Source of the DNA: Micropruina sonneratiae
GTDB taxonomy: Bacteria > Actinomycetota > Actinomycetes > Propionibacteriales > Propionibacteriaceae
Assembly: GCF_025972045.1 (NCBI RefSeq)
Contig: NZ_JAPDHX010000004.1
Span: forward strand, 248,001 to 312,000
Reading direction: 5' to 3'
Length of the DNA: 64,000 nt
Shown one piece after another: positions 44,620 through 52,620 of this stretch; the stretch's first letter is position 1; each line of letters opens with the position of its first letter. The notes beneath the pieces were generated by a model, which had not been told where the DNA came from, searched no databases, and saw only the letters and a program-made list of their open reading frames with translations. A program made the position numbers and the translations under genes.

Positions 44620-47060
44620 TCACCGTGTACGGACTGCTCGGCGCCCCCTCCGAGGCGCTCCGCAAGGCAGCGGCCCTCGCTGACCGGGTGGTCGGCGGAC
44701 GCCGCCTGTTGGACGCCCTCAACGTCGAGCCGGATAGGCGGATCACGTTGGGCGCACTCCGGCTGGCGGTGGAAAGGATCGTCGACCTGCCCGAGGACGC
44801 CGACGTGGTGGTGATCGCCAGCGGCGACCCGCTGTACTTCGGTGTGGTCCGTTCGCTGCGGGCGGCCGGGTTACGGCCCGCGGTGGTGCCGGGGGTGTCG
44901 TCGATCGCGACCGCCTTCGCCGCCGTCGGCTTGCCCTGGGACGACGCCGCCGTGGTCAGCGTGCACGGGCGTCCGCTGGAGACCGCCCTGGACGCCGCCC
45001 GCCGGCACCCCAAGGTGGCGGTGTTCACCGCGCCCGACCACGGCGTCCGGGAGTTGGCGGCCGGCCTGGCCGGGCTGCAGCGCTGGTTCGTGCTGGCCGA
45101 ACGGCTCGGCGAACCCGACGAGCGGGTCCGGCTGCTGAGCGCCGACGAGGCCCTGGTGACCGAGCCGCTCGAACCCAACGTGGTGCTCATCCTGGACCGA
45201 CTGCCCGCCGAACCGGACGCCGCCTGGTCGGGCGTGGTGGCCGGGCCCGAGCCGTCCACGACGCCGCTGCGGCCCGACCGCCACGGACCGGACGTGATCG
45301 GGCAGGTCACCTCGGGCCTGGCGTCGATCGCGCGGGCCGACCAACTCGACGCCGTGCTCGGCGTGACCACCCGCCGCTACACCGAGGGCGCCGTGGCCGG
45401 ACTGCCGCGGGCCTGGGCAGAGTGTGACCTGATCATCAGCCACCTGGCGCTGGGCGCCACCACCCGGATCATCGCGCCGCTGCTGGAGTCGAAGAAGACC
45501 GATCCGGGCGTGGTCGTGGTCGACGAGGCGGGCCGGTTCGCCGTCCCGTTGGTAGGAGGTCACGGCGGCGGCGCCAACGAGCTGGCGGCCCGGATCGCCG
45601 AGGGCCTGGGCGGCACCGCCGTGCTCACCACCGCCACCGACTCGCTCGGGCTGCCCGCCCTGGACACCCTGGGCTGGCCCTGGTCGGGCGACGTCGCGCA
45701 GACCACCCGGGCCATCCTCGAGGGCCACCCGGTGGCGCTCACCCGCACCCGGCCGTGGCCGCTGCCGCCGCTGCCCGGCAACGTCGCCGAGCCGGTCCCG
45801 GACGCCGTGGCCAGGATCGTGGTCAGCGACGAGTCCCCGGCCGAATCCACCGAACCGGGCGAGGCACAGGGCGAGGGCGCGCAAGCCGGTGCACCCGGCC
45901 GCACCGACCACCCGAACCTGCCCACGGTGGTGCTGCGGCCCCCGTCCCTGGTGGCCGGAATGGGATGCAACCGCGGCACCTCCGCCGACGCGCTCGAGGC
46001 GCTGCTCCGCGACACCCTGAGCGGTGCGGGCCTGGCGTGGGAGTCCCTGGCCGCGATCGGGTCGGTGGACGCCAAGTCCGACGAGCCCGGTCTGGTCGCA
46101 CTGGCCGCCCGCCTCGATCTGCCGTTCGTCACCTTTCCCGCCGACACCCTGGCCGCCCACCCGGTGCCCAATCCCAGCGATCACGCGCTGGCAGCCGTCG
46201 GCACGCCGAGCGTCGCCGAGGCGTCCGTGCTGGCCCAGGGTGCGGAGCTGGTGGTGCCCAAGCAGCGCACCACCGAGGCCACCTGCGCGATCGGCCGGAT
46301 CGAACCGATGGGCATGCTCGCCGTCGTCGGGCTGGGGCCCGGCGAACGCGACCTGACCACGCCGCGGGCCCAGGACGCCATCCGCAACGCCTCCGTCGTG
46401 GTCGGCTACCGGCCCTACGTCGACCAGGTCACCGACCTGATCCGCCCCGGCACACAGGTGCACGCCTCGGGCATGGGTACCGAGGAGGCCCGGACCGCCC
46501 TGGCCATCGCCAAGGCCCGGGAGGGACGCCGGGTGGCCCTGGTCTGCTCGGGCGATCCGGCGATCTACGCGATGGCGTCCCCCACCCTGGAACAGGGCAC
46601 CGAGGGCATCGCCGTCGAGATCGTCCCCGGCGTGACCGCCAGCCTGGCCGTGTCGGCGATCCTGGGCGCGCCGCTGGGTCACGACCACGCCACCATCTCG
46701 CTGTCCGACCTGCACACCGACTGGCAGACCATCGAACGCAGGCTGACCGCTGCCGCCGAGGCCGACCTGGTCACCGTGCTGTACAACCCGCGCAGCCGCA
46801 CCCGGCTGATGCACCTGCCGCGGGCCCTGGAGATCTTCGCCGCGCACCGCCCGGCCACCACGCCGGTGGCCGTCGTCGAAGAGGCGTGCCGGCCCGACCA
46901 GAAGGTCACCTGCGCCACCCTGGCCGACTTCGACCCCACCTGGGTGAACATGAACTCCCTTGTCGTGATCGGTTCGTCGACCACCCGCTACCTGCCAACC
47001 GGACGCGGAGGCACCGTCATGGTGACCCCGCGCGACTATCACTGGATGCACCATGCCTGA
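44616..47060 (+). CDS. cbiEGH: trifunctional CbiE-CbiG-CbiH fusion
   Basis: An 814-residue protein with three corrin-ring enzymes in line. Residues 1 to about 200 are CbiE, the C5 methyltransferase: VVVIASGDPLYFGVVRSL and VPGVSSIATAFAAVGLPW. About 205-560 are CbiG, which opens the delta-lactone of cobalt-precorrin-5A and releases acetaldehyde: YTEGAVAGLPRAW, LVGGHGGGANELA, VAGMGCNRGTSADALE and IGSVDAKSDEPGL. From 565 on is CbiH/CobJ, the C17 methyltransferase and ring-contraction enzyme: LAVVGLGPGERDLTTPRAQ, CSGDPAIYAMASP and VPGVTASLAVSAILGAPLGHD. Propionibacterium freudenreichii is known to have the same fusion. CbiG marks the anaerobic, early-cobalt route. The start overlaps cbiF by ATGA. 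Confidence 0.95.
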   Translation: MITVYGLLGAPSEALRKAAALADRVVGGRRLLDALNVEPDRRITLGALRLAVERIVDLPEDADVVVIASGDPLYFGVVRSLRAAGLRPAVVPGVSSIATAFAAVGLPWDDAAVVSVHGRPLETALDAARRHPKVAVFTAPDHGVRELAAGLAGLQRWFVLAERLGEPDERVRLLSADEALVTEPLEPNVVLILDRLPAEPDAAWSGVVAGPEPSTTPLRPDRHGPDVIGQVTSGLASIARADQLDAVLGVTTRRYTEGAVAGLPRAWAECDLIISHLALGATTRIIAPLLESKKTDPGVVVVDEAGRFAVPLVGGHGGGANELAARIAEGLGGTAVLTTATDSLGLPALDTLGWPWSGDVAQTTRAILEGHPVALTRTRPWPLPPLPGNVAEPVPDAVARIVVSDESPAESTEPGEAQGEGAQAGAPGRTDHPNLPTVVLRPPSLVAGMGCNRGTSADALEALLRDTLSGAGLAWESLAAIGSVDAKSDEPGLVALAARLDLPFVTFPADTLAAHPVPNPSDHALAAVGTPSVAEASVLAQGAELVVPKQRTTEATCAIGRIEPMGMLAVVGLGPGERDLTTPRAQDAIRNASVVVGYRPYVDQVTDLIRPGTQVHASGMGTEEARTALAIAKAREGRRVALVCSGDPAIYAMASPTLEQGTEGIAVEIVPGVTASLAVSAILGAPLGHDHATISLSDLHTDWQTIERRLTAAAEADLVTVLYNPRSRTRLMHLPRALEIFAAHRPATTPVAVVEEACRPDQKVTCATLADFDPTWVNMNSLVVIGSSTTRYLPTGRGGTVMVTPRDYHWMHHA

Positions 47061-48354
47061 GCCCGCCCTGCCCGCACTCGTCCCCGCGCCCGAGGACCGG
47101 CACGTACCGGCCCCGGCCGACCCGGCCGCCGTCCCGTCCTCGCCGCCACCGCTGGTCATCGCCGGCCACGGCACCCGGGTGAACGCGGGCGCCGAGGCGG
47201 CCCACCAGCTCGTCGAGCGGGTCCGCGGGCTGCTGCCCGGCGTCCGGGTCGAGGCGGGGTTCGTCGAGCTGACCCCGCCGACGATCGACCAGGCGCTGGA
47301 CGAGGTGCTGGCCACCGCACCGGCCGCGGTGGTGGTGCCGCTGATGCTGGGCACCGGCGGACACGTGCGCGAGGACATCCCCGAGGCGATCGACGCCGCC
47401 AAGGCCCACCACGTCGACGCCACGGTGGTGCGCACCCGGCACCTCGGCTCGCCGTCCGCCCTGATCAGGGCCGTGCACGCCCGGATCGCCGAAGCGCGGC
47501 GCGACTGGCCGGCCGAGGAGACCGACGTGCTGATGGTGGGCCGCGGCTGCAGCCTCACCGAGGCCAACGCCGACCACGTCCGGCTCTCCAGGGTGATCTT
47601 CGAGACCGGCGGCTACCACCAGGTGCTGTCCGGGTTCATCCAGGTGGTGCGGCCGTCGGTGCCCGACATCCTTGAGCAGTACTACGCCTCGGGCAGCCGC
47701 CGCATCGTGGTGATGCCGCACTTCCTGTTCACCGGACGCCTCGACGAGTGGGTGCACGGCCACGTCGAACGGTTCCGCACCGCCCACCCCGACTGTGAGG
47801 TGCGGGTCGCGGACGTGATCGGCCCCGGCCAGGAGCTCGCCGAGGTCGTCGCGCAGCGCTACAAGGAGGGGGCGCTGCGGGCGCGCACCACCATGGGCTC
47901 GCCCGCCTACCTCACCGGTCTGCTGCTCGCCGGACGCCGCACCCTGGTGGTCGGCGGCGGCTGCGTCGCGCGGCGCCGCGTCCCGAAGCTGCTCGAGGCC
48001 GGCGCCACCGTCGACGTGATCGCCCACGAGCTGCACCCCTCGTTGCAGCACCTGGCCGATGCCGGCACGATCGGCTGGCAGGCCCGCGACTTCACCCCCG
48101 ACGACCTCGACGGGGCCTGGTACGTGATGGCGCTGACCGACTCGGCCGAGGTGAACGCCGCCGTGGTCGCCGCCGCGGAGCAACGCCACACCTTCTGCGT
48201 GCGGGCCGACTCGGCCGACGAGGGGTCGGCCTGGACCCCGGCGACCGGCGACACCGCCGGGGTGACGGTGGCGGCCATCACCAGTCACGACCCGATGCGC
48301 GCCCGGGCGATCCGCAACCGGTTCCTCGAGGTGGTCGCCGAGGAGGGCCTGTGA
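47053..48354 (+). CDS. cbiX-sirC: fused sirohydrochlorin cobaltochelatase / precorrin-2 dehydrogenase
   Basis: A 433-residue fusion. After a Pro-rich start of about 30 residues, CbiX runs to about residue 275. LVIAGHGTRVNAGAEAAHQLVERV carries the metal-binding His of the first half. VLMVGRGCSLTEANADHVRLSRVI and VVMPHFLFTGRLDEWVHGHVE, with further His residues, form the second half. From about 280 the precorrin-2 dehydrogenase domain (Met8/SirC) follows: LTGLLLAGRRTLVVGGGCVARRRVPKLLEAGA, with an NAD-binding GGG, and then MALTDSAEVNAAVV. Together they oxidise precorrin-2 to sirohydrochlorin and insert cobalt, the entry to the anaerobic corrin route. It overlaps cbiEGH by eight bases. Confidence 0.92.
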   Translation: MPEPALPALVPAPEDRHVPAPADPAAVPSSPPPLVIAGHGTRVNAGAEAAHQLVERVRGLLPGVRVEAGFVELTPPTIDQALDEVLATAPAAVVVPLMLGTGGHVREDIPEAIDAAKAHHVDATVVRTRHLGSPSALIRAVHARIAEARRDWPAEETDVLMVGRGCSLTEANADHVRLSRVIFETGGYHQVLSGFIQVVRPSVPDILEQYYASGSRRIVVMPHFLFTGRLDEWVHGHVERFRTAHPDCEVRVADVIGPGQELAEVVAQRYKEGALRARTTMGSPAYLTGLLLAGRRTLVVGGGCVARRRVPKLLEAGATVDVIAHELHPSLQHLADAGTIGWQARDFTPDDLDGAWYVMALTDSAEVNAAVVAAAEQRHTFCVRADSADEGSAWTPATGDTAGVTVAAITSHDPMRARAIRNRFLEVVAEEGL

Positions 48355-48998
48355 GCGACCCCCGGCAGGTGCGCTACGAGTACCTGACCGACGGTGCCGA
48401 GATCTACCGGCGCTCGTTCGGGACGATCCGCGCCGAGGCCGACCTGTCGGCGCTGCCGGCCGACCTGTCCCCCGTCGCGGTGCGGATGATCCACGCCGCC
48501 GGGCAGACCGACCTGCCCGCGTCCCTGGCCTGGTCGCCGGGGCTGGTGGCGTCCTGCCGGACGGCGCTGCGGGCCGGGGCGCCGATCCTGTGCGACGCGC
48601 AGATGGTGGCCAGTGGGATCATCCGGTCCCGGCTGCCGGCCGACAACGAGGTGGTGTGCCACCTGGGCGAGCCGCGGCTGGCGGCGCTGGCGTCCGAACT
48701 GGGCACGACCAAGACCGCCGCCGCCGTCGAGCTGTGGAAGCCGTTGCTCGAGGGGGCGGTGGTGGCGATCGGCAATGCGCCCACCGCCCTGTTCCACCTG
48801 CTCGAGGTGGTCTGCGACACCGGGATCAGGCCGGCCGGGGTGCTGGGCCTGCCGGTCGGTTTCGTCGGTGCGGCCGAATCGAAGCAGGCGCTGGCCGACA
48901 ACCCGTTCGGCCTGGAGTACCTCGTGCTGCACGGACGCCGCGGCGGTTCCGCGATCACCGTCGCCGCCATCAACGCGATCGCCAGCGAGGTCGAGTGA
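48351..48998 (+). CDS. cbiC: precorrin-8X methylmutase
   Basis: A 215-residue CbiC/CobH enzyme that moves the methyl group from C11 to C12 to give (cobalt-)hydrogenobyrinic acid. IYRRSFGTIRAEADL is the start motif. VRMIHAAGQTDLP includes the catalytic His near residue 45. ILCDAQMVASGI, VAIGNAPTALFHLLE and GLPVGFVGAAESKQAL are further hallmarks. Its GTG overlaps the end of the previous gene by four bases. Confidence 0.96.
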   Translation: MSDPRQVRYEYLTDGAEIYRRSFGTIRAEADLSALPADLSPVAVRMIHAAGQTDLPASLAWSPGLVASCRTALRAGAPILCDAQMVASGIIRSRLPADNEVVCHLGEPRLAALASELGTTKTAAAVELWKPLLEGAVVAIGNAPTALFHLLEVVCDTGIRPAGVLGLPVGFVGAAESKQALADNPFGLEYLVLHGRRGGSAITVAAINAIASEVE

Positions 48999-49759
48999 GC
49001 AGTGAACTGCTGCTGATCGGGATCGGCGCCGGCCACCCGGACTGGCTGACCCTGCAGGCGATCGACGCGATCAACGCCCTCGACGTGCTGTTCGTCGTGG
49101 TCAAGGAGGGCGAGTACGACGAACTGGTGAACTTCCGCCGCTCGCTGATCGCCCGGCACCGCCACGCGCCCCTGCGCAGTGTCGAGCTCACCGATCCGCC
49201 GCGCCCGTGGCGCACCGCCCCCGACTACGCCGCGGCGGTGGCCCGGTGGCGGGCCCAACGGCTGCAGAGCTGGGGGGCGGCGGTGGAACGCGAATTGCCC
49301 GAGGGCGGCACCGGCGGCTTCCTGGTCTGGGGCGACCCGGGCCTGTACGAGAGCACGCTGGCGATCGTCACCGAACTGGCCGCCTCGGCGACCGTCGCGC
49401 ACGAGTTGCAGATCCGGGTGATCCCGGGCATCAGTTGCGTGCACGCGCTCACCGCGGCCCACCGGATTCCGTTGAACCGGCAGGGCCGCGCCGTGCAGGT
49501 GGCTCCCGCCAGACTGCTGCGCGACGGCATGCCCGCCGGCGTCGACGATGTGGTGGTGATGCTCGACGGCAGGCAGACCTTCGGGCTGATCGACCCATCC
49601 GGCCTCGACATCTACTGGGCGGCCTTCCTCGGCACCCCCGACGAGCTGCTGGTCGCCGGCGACCTGGCCACGGTGCGCGAGGAGATCGCCCGGGTGCGCG
49701 CCGAGGCGGCCGCGGCCAAGGGCTGGATGTTCGACACCTACCTGCTGCGCCGACGCTGA
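48995..49759 (+). CDS. cobF: precorrin-6A synthase (deacetylating), CobF type
   Basis: A 254-residue methylase of the aerobic-pathway CobF family. CobF methylates C1 and removes the acetyl group in the cobalt-free route. IGIGAGHPDWLTLQAIDAINALDVLFVV is the SAM-binding start. GGTGGFLVWGDPGLYESTLAI, VIPGISCVHALTAAHRIPLN, VDDVVVMLDGRQTF and KGWMFDTYLLRRR (C-terminus) follow the CobF pattern closely. CbiD, the usual C1 enzyme of the anaerobic path, is not in the window. Its presence in an operon with CbiG and CbiX is therefore unexpected. The start overlaps cbiC (GTGA). Confidence 0.93.
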   Translation: MSSELLLIGIGAGHPDWLTLQAIDAINALDVLFVVVKEGEYDELVNFRRSLIARHRHAPLRSVELTDPPRPWRTAPDYAAAVARWRAQRLQSWGAAVERELPEGGTGGFLVWGDPGLYESTLAIVTELAASATVAHELQIRVIPGISCVHALTAAHRIPLNRQGRAVQVAPARLLRDGMPAGVDDVVVMLDGRQTFGLIDPSGLDIYWAAFLGTPDELLVAGDLATVREEIARVRAEAAAAKGWMFDTYLLRRR

Positions 49760-49780
49760 GTCACCGCCACCCGGGCGTCG

Positions 49781-49871
49781 ACCCTGAAAACGGTGCACTC
49801 GACCGACCCGCCTCGATGAGTCCCGCCTCGATGGGGCGGCCGGCTCGAGACGAGTGCACCGTTTTCAGGGT
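49781..49871. repeat. element with 21-bp perfect inverted repeats, copy 2
   Basis: Arms at 49781-49801 and 49851-49871 are identical to those of copy 1 (41064-41155). The left arm begins ACCCTGAAAACGGTGCACTC and ends in G. The inner 49 bases differ from copy 1 but share short GC-rich blocks such as CCGCCTC. It lies 21 bases after the cobF stop and before the third cobalamin riboswitch. Confidence 0.9.
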
Positions 49872-49948
49872 CCGGCCGTCGCTCCCGGCGTGAGACCGCC
49901 TTCAGCTGCACCCGCCGGCATGCTTCGGTAGTGGCTGCCGCAGTGATC

Positions 49949-50043
49949 GGGAACCCGGTGCGAATCCGGGGCTGTCCTCGCAACTGTGAGTGGGGAGCCG
50001 ACCTCCCAGCAACGCCACTGGAGTGATCCGGGAAGGCGGGGGT
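49949..50043 (+). promoter_or_regulatory. cobalamin riboswitch upstream of a metE relic
   Basis: GGGAACCCGGTGCGAATCCG, then GGGCTGTCCTCGCAACTGTGAG and later GCCACTGGAGTGATCCGGGA and AGGCGGGGG, form the conserved B12 element with its CAACTGTGAG box. Such elements regularly control metE in actinobacteria. Here the downstream gene is reduced to a C-terminal fragment. Confidence 0.85.
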
Positions 50044-50044
50044 C

Positions 50045-50309
50045 GGCGGTCGTGGCCGAGCTGGCCGCCGCCGACTACCCGAACGAGGTGGGCACCGGCG
50101 TGTGGGACATTCACTCCCCCCGGGTGCCGGACGCCGACGAGATCGACGCGCTGCTCGCCAGCGCCATGGCAGCCCTGCCCGCCGAGCGACTGTGGGTGAA
50201 CCCCGACTGCGGGCTGAAGACCCGAGCCTGGCCCGAGGTCGAGGCGTCGCTGGCGATGCTCGTGCGGGGCGCGGCCCGTGCCCGCGAACGAGCTGCCGTG
50301 ACCCCCTGA
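50045..50309 (+). pseudogene. metE: C-terminal relic of cobalamin-independent methionine synthase (metE)
   Basis: About 85 codons survive of a protein normally about 750 residues long. [20 protein letters not shown] and then [17 protein letters not shown], with the zinc-ligand Cys in NPDCGLK, match the very end of MetE. No start codon with a ribosome site precedes it, and the N-terminal nine tenths are gone. The frame opens directly after the riboswitch core, so a single deletion probably joined leader and 3' end. A functional small protein is unlikely because the folate-binding half and most of the active site are missing. An organism that makes cobalamin can rely on MetH instead. Confidence 0.85.
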
Positions 50310-50360
50310 CCTCGGGCCGGAGCGTCCGCCCTGACCTGGAATGGGGACGGTTCCTTTTCA

Positions 50361-51796
50361 GGCTCTTCACAATCGGGGGTGTAGGTGGGGTCTGAATCCG
50401 CCGGTTTCGAGTAGTGATCTGGCGATGTAGTTGGTCAGGTTCCGGAAGCCGAGGGCTGAGCCGCGGAGGTGTTCGAGTCGTCCGTTGATGGCTTCGGTGG
50501 GGCCGTTGGAGGTGCCGGGTCGGTCGAAGTAGGCCAGCACGTCACTGGCTCGCAGTTTCAGGGTTCGGCCCAGGGTGCGGAGTTCGGCGAGCGCTGCTGG
50601 GACGCCGCTGGCGAGGCTGGTGATGAGCGTGTTCATGAGGTCGCGGCCGCGAGCGGGGTCGGGGTCGCGGTAAGCGGTGATCATCCGCTGGTAGGCGGCC
50701 CAGGTGACCTCGACGGCGACGTGATCATCGTCGGCGAACAGGGCATCAAGCCGGTTCTTCTGTTTGTCGGTGAGCAGGCTCGTGCCGGTGTGCAGGGTCC
50801 GCCGAACTGAATAGAGCGGGTCACCGGCCCGGCCGCGGTGGCCGTGCAGATCCTGCTGGATCCGGCGGCGGCAGTTGTCGAGGGCGTCGCCGGCGAGCCT
50901 CACGACGTGGAAGGGGTCCATCACCGCGACCGCTTGAGGCAGTTCTTCGGTGGTGGCGGTCTTGAAGCCGGTGAACCCGTCCATCGCGACCACTTCCACG
51001 CTGTCTCGCCAGGCCTGGTCGCGTTCAGCCAGCCACTGCTTGAACACTTGTTTCGAGCGGCCTTCGACCATGTCGAGCAACCGGGCTGGCCCCTTGCCGG
51101 TTCGGGGACCGGTCAGGTCGATGATCACCGTCACGTACTTGTCGCCGCGGCGGGTGTGCCGCCAGACGTGCTCATCGACCCCGATCGTGGTGACACCGCC
51201 GAACCGTGTTGGGTCGTTGATCAGCACCCGGTTGCCTTCGGCGAGCACCGCATCGTTGGCGGTGTTCCACGACACCGCGAGTCCCTCGGCGATCCGGGCC
51301 ACGGTGAGGTGCTGCACCACGATCCCTTCCAGGGCCCACCGCAGCCGGCGACGTGACAGCCTGGCCTTGGCCTCCGCGGCCCGGCTCGTGTCCTGGCGCC
51401 ACACGTGACGGCAGTCGGCGCACCGATACCGCCTGACGATCACCTCCAGCACGGTCGGCCGCCACCCCAGCAGCTCGTGCGCGAGCCGACGCACCACCGT
51501 GTCCCGCAGCAGGCCGTGCTGGCCGCAGCGGTGACACCAGTCGTCCGGCTCCACCACCCGGCACGCGATCACCGCCCGTGCTGGTTCGACCATTTGGCCC
51601 ACCGCAACAAGGCCCAACTCATCGAGCCGGCAGAAGATGGTCAGGTCAGGCGTCGCGAAGGCAGCGTCAGGCACGTCGAGGTCTTCCCGATGGGTTGGTG
51701 TGAGAACCCCCATCCTCGGAAGACCTCGACCCTCACCCCAGCACCGACGCGCCGACCACGATCACACCCCGCCTACACCCCCGATTGTGATGAGCC
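50361..51796 (-). mobile_element. ISL3-family insertion sequence, intact copy
   Basis: A 1436-bp element. Its left end begins GGCTCTTCACAATCGGGGGT at 50361. Its right end, read inward, begins GGCTCATCACAATCGGGGGT at 51796. The outer 34 bases of the two ends match at 31 positions. One transposase gene fills it. No 8-bp target duplication is seen: the flanks are CCTTTTCA on the left and GTGTTGCC on the right. A second, decayed copy in the same orientation lies at 53391-54824. Confidence 0.9.
50367..51713 (-). CDS. ISL3-family transposase
   Basis: A 448-residue DDE transposase. The N-terminal zinc-finger-like part has WCHRCGQHG and RYRCADCRHVW, two Cys-x2-Cys pairs. The helix-turn-helix includes LTVARIAEGLAVSWNTANDAVL. 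The catalytic domain begins with TIGVDEHVWRHTRRGDKYVTV, carrying the first Asp, and continues with VVAMDGFTGFKTA, carrying the second. The final region has GTSNGPTEAINGRLEHLRGSALGFRNLTNY with the conserved Glu and Asn. It appears complete. The stop codon lies six bases inside the left end of the element. Confidence 0.93.
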   Translation of the reverse strand: MGVLTPTHREDLDVPDAAFATPDLTIFCRLDELGLVAVGQMVEPARAVIACRVVEPDDWCHRCGQHGLLRDTVVRRLAHELLGWRPTVLEVIVRRYRCADCRHVWRQDTSRAAEAKARLSRRRLRWALEGIVVQHLTVARIAEGLAVSWNTANDAVLAEGNRVLINDPTRFGGVTTIGVDEHVWRHTRRGDKYVTVIIDLTGPRTGKGPARLLDMVEGRSKQVFKQWLAERDQAWRDSVEVVAMDGFTGFKTATTEELPQAVAVMDPFHVVRLAGDALDNCRRRIQQDLHGHRGRAGDPLYSVRRTLHTGTSLLTDKQKNRLDALFADDDHVAVEVTWAAYQRMITAYRDPDPARGRDLMNTLITSLASGVPAALAELRTLGRTLKLRASDVLAYFDRPGTSNGPTEAINGRLEHLRGSALGFRNLTNYIARSLLETGGFRPHLHPRL

Positions 51797-52254
51797 GTGT
51801 TGCCGTCCGTCATCTCGAAGGCGACGCGGGTGATGCCAAGGGCGCCGAGCGCCGTGGTGGCACTCCACTCTGGCGGCTCGTACCCGGGTAACTCATCCCC
51901 ATCCGTTTCGGACGCACCGAAGAGGCAGTTGATGGGTTTGAATCCAACGACGCGCTGCGTCTCTTCGCCGGTGTCTTCATCGCGCTCTTTGCGGAACATC
52001 GGCCGCAAGATGTACTGCGCCTTGCTGCCCTTCTTCACCTGGCGACCGCTGTCGAGCCAGCATTGGTAAGTGTTTACCGGCTCACGGACGCCCTGCATGA
52101 AGAGTAGAACTTGATTTTCAAGGCTATACCGATAGAAGCGTGAGTAGATGGCACTCATCTGGCCGGGCATGGTCGTTGCTTCTTCCAGCACGCCCGGCCA
52201 GTTGGGTTGTGGGGGAGTAGGGTTTCGCTCAGGGGTTGACTTGCTCGTCCTCAC
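51797..52254 (-). pseudogene. ArdC-like antirestriction gene truncated by the ISL3 element
   Basis: The first about 150 codons of an ArdC N-terminal (ssDNA-binding, DUF1738-like) domain protein. IYSRFYRYSLENQVLLFMQ, NTYQCWLDSGRQVKKGSKAQYILRPMF and FKPINCLFGASETDG follow the family pattern, in which the domain recognises single-stranded plasmid DNA during conjugation. The frame runs into the right end of the insertion sequence after EMTDGNTA, so the metalloprotease part is missing. ArdC-type proteins normally arrive on plasmids or integrative elements. This suggests that the 1.6-kb segment between the two insertion-sequence copies was carried in by a mobile element. Confidence 0.75.
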
Positions 52255-52322
52255 GCATTGGTGCCTCGTTTAAGCTGAGGCCGATTATGAGCCCGTCTTC
52301 TAGCCGGGTCAATGGCAAAAGC

Positions 52323-52619
52323 TCACCGCACCGTAATGACAAAACCGCCGGTTGCTAGGTCGATGAAGACGAACACCGGCAGTGCCACAAGGAGTGCCCC
52401 GGCCACTATCAGGACGGGGCGCGGCCAGCCGCTAGCGCGGACACCTGTGACGATCAGCGCGACGCCGGCGACCGCCGACAGCACCATCAGGGCGAAGGGT
52501 CCGAGGAACCAGGTTGCCACGATCACGACGAGGAGGAATACCGCCCAGCTGTAGAGCTGGGCGGTGATGCCTCTTGGCTTCCCGGTCGTCGGCGTCGCAG
52601 GGGTGCCCATGCTCACCAT
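52323..52619 (-). CDS. small membrane protein of unknown function
   Basis: A 98-residue protein with three hydrophobic segments: SWAVFLLVVIVATWFLG, LMVLSAVAGVALIVTGV and VLIVAGALLVALPVFVFID. The first 20 residues are polar and cytoplasmic. The ATG may be at 52619 or 52610. It begins two bases after the stop codon of the secreted-protein gene, so both are one transcript. No family is recognised. Confidence 0.5.
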   Translation of the reverse strand: MVSMGTPATPTTGKPRGITAQLYSWAVFLLVVIVATWFLGPFALMVLSAVAGVALIVTGVRASGWPRPVLIVAGALLVALPVFVFIDLATGGFVITVR

Positions 52620-52620
52620 C

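Noticed and set aside
44871-47567. An 898-codon open frame opposite cbiEGH and cbiX-sirC
   Set aside because: Its composition is typical of antisense frames in high-GC genomes, and the cobalamin enzymes on the plus strand carry all expected motifs.
49986-50309. The metE fragment as a functional small gene
   Set aside because: The frame only opens because the riboswitch sequence happens to lack stops; no ribosome site and no complete domain are present.
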